The notes under the pieces were generated by a model. It was not told where the DNA came from. It did not search any database and saw nothing but the letters and a program-made list of their open reading frames with translations. Shown here one piece after another: positions 6,401-9,394 of a stretch of 9,394 nt of DNA. Numbering within the stretch: position 1 is the first letter of the stretch; each line of letters opens with the position of its first letter. Position numbers and translations under genes: made by a program. The stretch comes from Bacteroidales bacterium UBA1253 (GTDB lineage: Bacteria > Bacteroidota > Bacteroidia > Bacteroidales > Paludibacteraceae), in NCBI GenBank assembly GCA_002308815.1, contig DBVX01000043.1, positions 1 to 9,394 on the forward strand. Direction: 5' to 3'.

Positions 6401-8591
6401 TCGTCTTGAGCGAGAACGGAAGGGTCACGCTTGTCAGACCCGTACAGCCCTCGAACGCATTGTCGCCTATCGTCTTGAGCGAGAACGGAAGCGTTACGCT
6501 TGTCAGACCCGTACAGCCCTCGAACGCATTGACTCCGACTGCGGTAATGCCGTCGGGGAGGGTTATTTCCGTCAGAGCCGTACACTCGGCGAACATCTTT
6601 TCCTCTATGGTCTTTATTCCGCTCCCTATCGTCACGCTCGTCAGGTTAGTACAGGAGGCAAAGGCGTAGGGCTGACAGGTCTTCACGCTGTTGGAAATAG
6701 CAATGCTCTTCAGACCCGAACCTCGGAACGCACTCCTGCCTATCTTGGTCACGCTCGAAGGGATGGTAACACTCTTCAACGCCGTACAGAATGCCAACGC
6801 GTTGGAGCCTATGTTCGTCAGACCTTCGGGCAACTCCACTGTCTTGACCTTACTCCGAACGCTGTACCACGGCACTTCGTATGTACTCGCAAAATCGGTC
6901 ATCGTTCCTTTGTCGGAACCCGTCAAAACAAAGGACAGAGTACCTGTCTCTTCATCGAACACCCACACAAGGTGGTCGCCGCAAGGCTCGCCTTTCACAT
7001 AGAACGTCGTGAATTCCTTCCATCCGTCGGCACTCTTGTAGGCTTCCAAGGACGCTTTCGGAACATATACGGGAATAGACTTGTCCACGCTTTGGAACGC
7101 ATTCTCGCCGCACGTCGGAGGAGTAACGGCAAGACTGGTTATACTCTTCAGTCCTATGCAACTCATAAAGGCGTCTTCACCGAGGCTCTTCACCGAGGCG
7201 GGAAGTTCAATGCTTGCCAAAGCGTAGCAATTGGAGAACACGGACGGACCGACTGTCTCAATAGCGTCGGGAAGAACCACACTCTTCAAGTTGTCGCACA
7301 TACTGAAAGCTTCGTCGCCTATACTCGTCACGCTGTTGGGAATAGTTATCGACGCAAGAGCACTACAACTATAGAATGCCCCTTTGCCGATTGCCGTCAC
7401 GCCGTTAGGGATGTTTATCTCTTTCAACTCTTCTTTCCGATAAAAAGCGCCTCTGCCTATCTCTGTCAGTTCGGTGGGCAGTTTGACCTTCTCTATGCCC
7501 GCAATATCATACCATGGCGTTCGGTACGTATTGATGCTGTTGTCGTAGGTGAATGTGAACATCGCTCCCGTTCCCGTAATGACCAACCGTTTCTCGGAAC
7601 CGTCATACGTCCAGGTCAGGTTCGCTCCGCATTTACGGCTGCGCACATCAAAGTACGGACTGTATATCCAGCGGACGGAAGCCTTATCATCCACGTATCC
7701 GCCATACACCTCACATACTTCGTGGTTTACCCGTACCTCTAAATCCTCTGCCTTGGCGGGGAAACATTGTGTGATTCCCGGTACGCCGTCTATTCGCACT
7801 TGGGTGCCGCAGCGATATGTGCCTATCGTTATCTCATCGCCGTCATAAAGTTGCTCGAAAGAAGATGTGCTGTTGTTCCAGCGGTGCAAGGTAGGAAGCG
7901 AACCGCTCACTTGTGCATAGTAGGAAGCACCTTCGGCTGGGACGAACTGCGCACCCAATATGGCACGAACCTCATCACCCATCTTCATTCCGGGCTCTAT
8001 ATACGCGGCGGGGTTAAAACCGTTAAACAAAGCGGGACTTACCACTTTGCGGTCTTTCACTACAAAGATGAAACTCTGGAACCAACGAACCGATGCCTCC
8101 TCATTGATATAACCGCCATAGACTCCTTTGTATAAATCAGAATAACCATTCCAACCGGAATAACCGTCAAAACTATAACGATATGGGTCCTTTCCGTTTA
8201 TTGATATCTTCAAATCACCGGGAATATCCGGAAAGCGGTATAACTTTCCGTTAGGACCGTCAATGCGTACCTGCGTCTCGCAATAATACTGTCCCCAAGT
8301 CAAGACATCGCCGTCATTCACTTTCTTGAAGCTATCAGTCGAACCGTCATATTTATACAAGGCCGGATTCACTCCACTCTCCAAAGCATAATACGCAGCA
8401 CCCGCTTCCGCTTGAAGTTGCTCCACCAACACCTTGCGGACATCATTGCCCATCTTCATTCCCGTTATCAGATATTGCTCCGGATGGAAATTGGGGAAAC
8501 TAATCTCTTTAACAATCGTGCGGGTGTCGTCTGCCCAAGCACCCGCTACGCAGCACATTGCCGTCAATAGGATGAATAATTTTTTTCTCAT
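294..8591 (-). CDS. Giant BspA-like LRR / InlB-repeat surface protein
   Basis: A 2765-residue exported protein, probably a surface adhesin or ligand-binding protein. Residues 1-20 are a signal peptide (MRKK, hydrophobic core, cleavage after AWA); there is no clear lipobox. Residues 32-318 are two copies of an unrecognised domain sharing GMKMG, TQVRIDG and YGGY. Residues 321-1539 are four modules, each a CG cap, a BspA-type leucine-rich-repeat array (36 units in all) and a TPPxC/IPVYV closing segment. Residues 1545-1955 look like beta-rich repeats with an LGDGKASYN...LTLNG motif. Residues 1966-2723 hold eleven InlB/Listeria-Bacteroides repeats plus one divergent repeat. The tail ends in YILRDGKIYTTTGARVR. 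The start is fixed by the signal peptide; the ATG has an A-rich upstream region and no Shine-Dalgarno site. BspA of Tannerella forsythia, which shares this LRR type, binds host matrix proteins; binding here is inference. No catalytic motif was seen. A convincing promoter is missing just upstream. Confidence 0.95.
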   Translation of the reverse strand: MRKKLFILLTAMCCVAGAWADDTRTIVKEISFPNFHPEQYLITGMKMGNDVRKVLVEQLQAEAGAAYYALESGVNPALYKYDGSTDSFKKVNDGDVLTWGQYYCETQVRIDGPNGKLYRFPDIPGDLKISINGKDPYRYSFDGYSGWNGYSDLYKGVYGGYINEEASVRWFQSFIFVVKDRKVVSPALFNGFNPAAYIEPGMKMGDEVRAILGAQFVPAEGASYYAQVSGSLPTLHRWNNSTSSFEQLYDGDEITIGTYRCGTQVRIDGVPGITQCFPAKAEDLEVRVNHEVCEVYGGYVDDKASVRWIYSPYFDVRSRKCGANLTWTYDGSEKRLVITGTGAMFTFTYDNSINTYRTPWYDIAGIEKVKLPTELTEIGRGAFYRKEELKEINIPNGVTAIGKGAFYSCSALASITIPNSVTSIGDEAFSMCDNLKSVVLPDAIETVGPSVFSNCYALASIELPASVKSLGEDAFMSCIGLKSITSLAVTPPTCGENAFQSVDKSIPVYVPKASLEAYKSADGWKEFTTFYVKGEPCGDHLVWVFDEETGTLSFVLTGSDKGTMTDFASTYEVPWYSVRSKVKTVELPEGLTNIGSNALAFCTALKSVTIPSSVTKIGRSAFRGSGLKSIAISNSVKTCQPYAFASCTNLTSVTIGSGIKTIEEKMFAECTALTEITLPDGITAVGVNAFEGCTGLTSVTLPFSLKTIGDNAFEGCTGLTSVTLPFSLKTIGDNAFNGCSALKTMNIPGSVTSIGVSAFTDCTSMTSVTIPASVTTITESAFSGCSALETLSLHSGITQIGAQAFKNCAGLTSIVPQAVTPPACEEDAFEGVDKTIPVYVPTMSISDYENAVVWKEFTKIQPETFVCGKNLSAVLIKGTLTVSGDGDMYDYEWDEEEKTSSAPWFAVRELINTVELPTGLTKVGAYAFAGCPKLTSMTLPDNVSAMGNGAFRSCTALESVTLSSELTAVSDSVFYGCKALNTIELNENIASIGDCSFLGCTGLTKIHLPNGLLSIGTFAFYECSSLAEIVIPDNVEYFGPFVFTWCSSLSSANIPAGMTVIADGLFCGCSALPYIEIPKGVTTIGESAFSGCSSFSELAIPAGVTTIGGSAFSGCSGLTEMALPSGVTEIAEFLFFGCRGLTSVTIPDGVTSIGEMAFGYCESLPDINIPEGVEQFGDRAFFGCSGLTSIEIPLGTKVIGERAYMDCSGLKNVTISNTVESIGKLAFNGCTSLTGVSIGSGVTTLDYWAFNGCSALTSITCKAEVPPVCEISVFDGVNKSIPVYVPKASVKAYQDAFDWNQFTHITAIRTCGDDLTWAYDEGTKTLTIFGTGDMYDFGWDEENKIPWYDLKDEILYIELSEHLTSIGDFAFFGCSKVENIRIPKHVKRIGNQAFGACAALTELAIPDAVTSIGDNAFASCESLKTVTLPKNITGIGTAWFVGCYALESFDFPETITSIGKNAFNSCTGLKSLELPAGITEIGDAAFYNCTALTRITAKSITPPACGVDVFDEVDKSVPVYVRLKAIKAYKAADGWKDFSTFKSLDGSMNILGHEITPDMYGKKLSMEGVGGDVYVTKTGIYLYNAVINASDATEPAIAVYGEEGADNFFVSGVNSRIVAGKDCPAAILADGKATVNINNSWTSLMDYKGNLTLDIYSESDGGAIVIPADADITLNLNNQASYSYDTLTIVSAYAGINTRYGGKCDIHASGNVRIFSSGYSCPIGYNDRTLTLNNTTMVLPYNGTVTEAGLFDATGGDAFALQLRTTLPVLQSGKAYPIELGGVTVSEGNAKNILGDGKASYNAETNTLTLNGMELDAEYAQALRVVNSSLNVEVKGDNSFSSGSPYPVIEAEAGNLFFFGANNARLTVTGENGVSGDQTETYGVAVRRCQVDVTTLGAHNLYALQADSLTVDAGTLHLTTKSDEADAVAWLSNNGSKNGGLVLKHAVIKKGLVNVDKEMLFNPMAEYTVTFLDKDGNLIETQTVFDGEDAVAPKAPEVEGYIFIGWSLPITDIHEDRTLKPDYEQKVCHVEFHDWDGKLIFQQDIYWGSAASKPVNPYREGYTFTGWDQDFSSVKEDMVVTAQYEIKTFTVRFLGWGDEGIYSQEVEWGGAATEPTEEEIPTHEGHTFTGWDKEFDNVTSDLEVRAVYAINTYTVRFYDHEDNVLSTQTVKWNEQAVEPLLPTWAGHSFTSWNVDFSHVKSNLDIRPIYDVITYKVTFVGFNGSVLKSENVAYGASATAPKAPQVEGYDFKGWDKDFANVQSDLTVTALYDIKKFDLNLSVNYGWITVEDVQKGTSNLMALSQTWQFDYNTEVRLTVKGNDNYEFTKWSDGNTDNPRTVFVTKDMELSTNCTLVHFTVTFLDKDGKEIKTESVEYGKSATAPEAPAVEGWHFTKWDTDCSNVKSDLTVKAVYEKNEYTVRFLDWDEKEISSQTVKYGEAATAPEQPVREGYDFAGWEPAGFNQVKSDMTIVAQYVIKTFTVQFIDFNFNEINRQTIEYGKDAAAPEAPQVEGYDFKGWDKDFTNVTENLLVKPVYAIKQFTVKFVDHDGTVLSEQTADWGKAAKAPADPVREGWTFTGWDPADFSQVKSDMVITARYSKDAVVYTVTFVDWNDEVIIAVKVLDGEDAVPPTDPVREGWTFSHWTGEYTGVHSDRTVKADYEINYYIVTFVDWDGYILLQQQVMYNTQANAPGNPEREGWIFKGWDKDFEHVTSNMTVTAQYEKDSATGLEDTQRDNTRGIKVIRNGVVYILRDGKIYTTTGARVR
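1030..1075. repeat. Exact 46-bp direct repeat, copy 1
   Basis: These 46 bases are identical to 1825-1870, 795 bp away. They encode the segment around QVEGYDFKGWDKD in stalk repeat 8. Synonymous sites elsewhere in the stalk vary freely between repeats, so complete identity here suggests recent gene conversion or duplication. Confidence 0.9.
1530..1775 (-). repeat. Divergent repeat interrupting the stalk
   Basis: Residues 2273-2354 do not follow the InlB-type pattern of their neighbours. The segment reads LNLSVNYGWITVED, then a hydrophilic linker, then VRLTVKGNDNYEFTKWSDG and NPRTVFVTKDMEL. The G-x-F/Y-x-x-WSDG...NPR signature matches the divergent InlB B-repeat type found in many bacterial surface proteins. 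It sits between five standard repeats on its N-terminal side and six on its C-terminal side. Confidence 0.75.
1825..1870. repeat. Exact 46-bp direct repeat, copy 2
   Basis: Identical to 1030-1075 and in the same orientation, this lies in stalk repeat 5. The base just beyond one edge already differs between the copies (a at 1824 against g at 1029). Confidence 0.9.
2727..3959 (-). other. Beta-rich, carbohydrate-binding-like region
   Basis: Residues 1545-1955 lie between the last LRR module and the stalk. The sequence is dense in short beta-strand patterns (KATVNINN, LTLDIYSE, DITLNLNN, TLTLNNTT) like those of beta-helix or autotransporter-type passenger regions. A clear motif at about 1777-1812 (YPIELGGVTVSEGNAKNILG, then an SYNAETNTLTLNG segment) recurs in Bacteroidales and Firmicutes surface proteins, often alongside carbohydrate-binding annotations. 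A weaker related segment begins near 1547 (MNILGHEITPDMYG). Ligand and fold are inferred, not shown. Confidence 0.55.
3975..4661 (-). repeat. LRR supermodule 4 (6 repeats)
   Basis: Residues 1311-1539 contain a cap starting CGDDLTWAYD with FGTGDMYD and IPWYDL, then six BspA-type LRR units ending in AFxxC or a variant (the fourth is AWFVGC), then a closing segment with TPPAC, VDKSVPVYV and ADGWKDF. The closing motif has diverged (YVRLKAIKAY in place of YVPKAS..AY). It is the last LRR block before the beta-rich region. Confidence 0.9.
4683..5993 (-). repeat. LRR supermodule 3 (15 repeats)
   Basis: Residues 867-1303, the longest array. The cap starts CGKNL and keeps GDGDMYD and APWFAV. Fifteen 23-residue units follow, of the form (T/S)xLxxIxIPxxVxxIGxxAFxxC. 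The closing segment has VPPVC, VNKSIPVYVPKAS and FDWNQF. Units 8 and 9 are nearly alike (GVTTIG..SAFSGCS in both), which suggests local duplication. Unit 13 has AYMDC in place of AFxxC. Confidence 0.92.
6018..6983 (-). repeat. LRR supermodule 2 (10 repeats)
   Basis: Residues 537-858 contain a cap starting CGDHLVWVFD with VPWYSV, ten LRR units, and a closing segment with TPPAC, VDKTIPVYVP and VVWKEF. Unit 2 is one residue short and has serine where the conserved cysteine normally stands (SAFRGSGLKS). Units 5 to 7 include the near-identical 69-bp tandem duplication at 6384-6521. Confidence 0.92.
6384..6521. repeat. 69-bp tandem duplication of one LRR unit
   Basis: Two head-to-tail 69-bp copies (6384-6452 and 6453-6521) differ at only two bases. 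The next ten bases (6522-6531) match the start of the unit again before diverging. Each copy is in frame and encodes exactly 23 residues, one LRR period (residues 691-713 and 714-736). Both differences are silent (GTG/GTA for Val and ACC/ACG for Thr). Confidence 0.97.
7011..7631 (-). repeat. LRR supermodule 1 (5 repeats)
   Basis: Residues 321-527 contain a cap starting CGANLTWTYD with ITGTGAMF and TPWYDI, then five BspA-type LRR units, then a closing segment with TPPTC, VDKSIPVYVPKAS and ADGWKEF. The first unit lacks the usual cysteine (GAFYRKEEL). This is the shortest array and lies next to the duplicated N-terminal domain. Confidence 0.92.
7638..8498 (-). repeat. Duplicated N-terminal domain, family not recognised
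   Basis: Residues 32-178 and 189-318 are two diverged copies of one domain. Shared landmarks in order are F.(N/G)F.P..Y, GMKMG(N/D)(D/E)VR, EGA or AGA followed by YYA, a DGD(V/E) turn, Y.C.TQVRIDG, and YGGY(I/V)(N/D)(E/D)(E/K)ASVRW. The first copy carries a tyrosine- and glycine-rich insertion (about 136-156). I do not recognise the family. The copies lie directly after the signal peptide, so they would be the most distal part if the protein is anchored at its C-terminus. Confidence 0.8.
8532..8591 (-). other. Signal peptide coding segment
   Basis: Residues 1-20 show a basic n-region (MRKK), a hydrophobic core (LFILLTAMCCVAG) and a cleavage site AWA before DD, typical of signal peptidase I. 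Codons 2-4 include a run of seven A on the coding strand. This segment supports the chosen start codon. Confidence 0.9.
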
Positions 8592-8730
8592 ATTTGTGGA
8601 TTTTTGATTGTTATTTGCCCGATATTTGTCTCACTCAGTATGATTACAAAAGGCGGTCAGAAAAATAACTTCCTGACCGTCTGACATCATGTTTTGAACT
8701 GAATTTAGGTACAACTTCCTGTTTCCGAAG
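8592..8730. other. Gap upstream of the giant gene, no clear promoter
   Basis: This 139-bp gap holds the hairpin at 8654-8679 and an A-rich stretch just before the ATG (AACAATCAAAAATCCACAAAT on the minus strand). I found no TTTG-N20-TAnnTTTG match facing left. The nearest, TATTTTTC (8667 to 8660), has one mismatch, no partner -33 element, and lies inside the hairpin. The giant gene may use a weak or alternative-sigma promoter, or depend on read-through from the tRNA promoter. Confidence 0.5.
8654..8679 (-). terminator. Hairpin between tRNA-Gly and the giant gene
   Basis: Inverted repeat CGGTCAG (8654-8660) and CTGACCG (8673-8679) with a 12-base loop. On the minus strand the stem is followed by CCTTTTG, a short T-run. 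It lies about 50 bp past the 3' end of the tRNA and 62 bp before the start codon of the giant gene. The simplest reading is the terminator of the tRNA transcript. An attenuator controlling read-through into the giant gene is an alternative. Confidence 0.5.
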
Positions 8731-8801
8731 AGCGGCATAAGGGAGTCGAACCCTCCTCCTCAGCTTGGGAAGCTGATGCACTACCGATGTGCTAATGCCG
8801 C
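8731..8801 (-). tRNA. tRNA-Gly (anticodon CCC)
   Basis: A 71-base cloverleaf reads on the minus strand. The acceptor stem is GCGGCAT/ATGCCGC with discriminator T. The D arm is GCAC-ATCGGTA-GTGC, the anticodon arm TCAGC-TTCCCAA-GCTGA, the variable loop GGAG, and the T arm GAGGG-TTCGACT-CCCTT. The anticodon is CCC, reading GGG glycine codons. CCA is not encoded, so it would be added after transcription. A consensus promoter lies just upstream, leaving a leader of only a few bases. Confidence 0.96.
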
Positions 8802-8813
8802 AAAGAAAACGCG

Positions 8814-8845
8814 CAAAGATAGACAGGAATGCCGGTACGACCAAA
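8814..8845 (-). promoter_or_regulatory. Promoter of tRNA-Gly
   Basis: On the minus strand TTTG (8845 to 8842) is followed after 20 bp by a perfect TATCTTTG (8821 to 8814). Transcription would start near 8807, about six bases before the tRNA 5' end. Spacing and both elements fit the Bacteroidetes primary sigma-factor consensus. Confidence 0.8.
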
Positions 8846-8859
8846 TTTTTTCTACTGAA

Positions 8860-8892
8860 TTTGACGTTTTATGCAAAATTTATCTACTTTTG
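8860..8892 (+). promoter_or_regulatory. Promoter of the RNA methyltransferase gene
   Basis: TTTG (8860-8863) is followed after 21 bp by TACTTTTG (8885-8892), fitting TAnnTTTG. The predicted start near 8899 gives a leader of about 17 bases before the ATG at 8916. It is divergent from the tRNA promoter, with the two -33 elements only 14 bp apart. Confidence 0.7.
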
Positions 8893-8915
8893 CCGTCGTT
8901 TCTGTATCTTAAAGT

Positions 8916-9394
8916 ATGTCTGTCCAACATTTGTCCAACTCGCAGGTAAAGTACGTCAGTAGCCTTAAGTTGAAAAAATATCGCGATCAATCAGGCTGCT
9001 TTTTAGCCGAGGGCAAAAAGTGCGTTTCAGAACTGCTTGCGCGTTTTCGACCGGAATCACTTGTCATACAATCGGATTCGTACGCGTTTCCCGACAGCCA
9101 TTTCCAATCGCTTTTTCCTGTTGTACTGCAAGCCTCTGAACGGCAGTTCAACCAGATGTCATCTCTTGTTACGCCCGCTGATTGTCTCGCCGTATTCCGT
9201 CGGCCTGCTCATTCACGGCTTGAGATACCTTTGCCTGATCGGCTGATTGCGCTTGACGGCGTGCAGGATCCGGGCAATCTCGGCACCATCATCCGCACGT
9301 GCGACTGGATGGGGTTCAACACCGTCCTCTGTTCGCCGCAGACTGCCGACTGTTTTGCGCCCAAGGTTGTGCAGGCTACGATGGGAGCACTCGC
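8916..9394 (+). CDS. TrmH/SpoU-family RNA 2'-O-methyltransferase (partial)
   Basis: The first 159 codons of a gene that continues past the right edge; family members usually have about 250-260 residues. The product would methylate ribose 2'-OH in rRNA or tRNA using S-adenosylmethionine. Residues 9-34 (SQVKYVSSLKLKKYR...FLAEG) are the small N-terminal substrate-binding domain typical of RlmB/TsnR-like enzymes. Residues 114-127 (DGVQDPGNLGTIIR) are SPOUT motif 1, with the conserved N121 and R127. PKVVQATMGAL (149-159) matches the following conserved segment. Motifs 2 and 3, which form the cofactor knot, lie outside the window. The ATG is the first start after an in-frame TAA (8910-8912); no Shine-Dalgarno site is present. 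The exact target RNA cannot be assigned. Confidence 0.92.
   Translation, partial: MSVQHLSNSQVKYVSSLKLKKYRDQSGCFLAEGKKCVSELLARFRPESLVIQSDSYAFPDSHFQSLFPVVLQASERQFNQMSSLVTPADCLAVFRRPAHSRLEIPLPDRLIALDGVQDPGNLGTIIRTCDWMGFNTVLCSPQTADCFAPKVVQATMGAL

Noticed and set aside
6972..7742. Plus-strand open frame of 256 codons
   Set aside because: It lies antisense to LRR module 1 and its flanks, with no start context and no recognisable family.
8548..8559. Possible lipoprotein signal from the two cysteines in the signal peptide
   Set aside because: The residues before the cysteines (TAM and AMC) do not form a lipobox, and a normal AWA cleavage site follows.
8644..8844. Minus-strand open frame of 66 codons
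   Set aside because: It runs through the whole tRNA-Gly gene and its promoter, so it cannot be a normal protein-coding gene.
9037..9246. Plus-strand open frame of 69 codons
   Set aside because: It is out of frame inside the methyltransferase gene, whose own frame has clear SPOUT motif 1.

Overview
The window looks like a chromosomal segment of a gut or oral Bacteroidales species (Bacteroides, Prevotella or a relative). Three things point there. The main gene is a giant BspA-type leucine-rich-repeat protein with Listeria-Bacteroides (InlB-type) repeats. Three promoter matches have the Bacteroidetes form TTTG-N20/21-TAnnTTTG. Start codons are preceded by A-rich sequence rather than a Shine-Dalgarno site.

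Layout from left to right. Positions 1-168 hold no gene I can support, but a good leftward promoter (142-173) fires out of the window. A perfect 16-bp inverted repeat at 169-204 is a terminator. It lies 90 bp past the stop codon of one enormous leftward gene (294-8591, 2765 residues) that fills 88% of the window. A 139-bp gap with a second hairpin separates that gene from a leftward tRNA-Gly(CCC) at 8731-8801. Divergent promoters in 8814-8892 drive the tRNA leftward and a TrmH/SpoU-family RNA 2'-O-methyltransferase gene rightward. That last gene starts at 8916, is cut by the window edge, and is easy to miss because it has no stop here.

The giant protein is exported and almost certainly surface-exposed. 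In order it has a signal peptide, a duplicated N-terminal domain of about 130-145 residues that I do not recognise, and four consecutive supermodules. Each supermodule is a CG-x-x-L beta cap, an array of 23-residue BspA leucine-rich repeats (5, 10, 15 and 6 units), and a closing segment with a TPPxC...IPVYV motif. After these come about 410 residues of probable beta structure, a stalk of eleven InlB-type repeats interrupted by one divergent repeat, and a short C-terminal tail. The probable role is adhesion or ligand binding at the cell surface; no enzymatic motif was seen.

The most informative sequence signals are traces of how this gene grows: a 69-bp, one-repeat-unit tandem duplication with only two silent differences, an exact 46-bp repeat shared by two stalk repeats, and strong variation in base composition along the gene. 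I found no CRISPR array, toxin-antitoxin pair, phage gene or complete insertion sequence.
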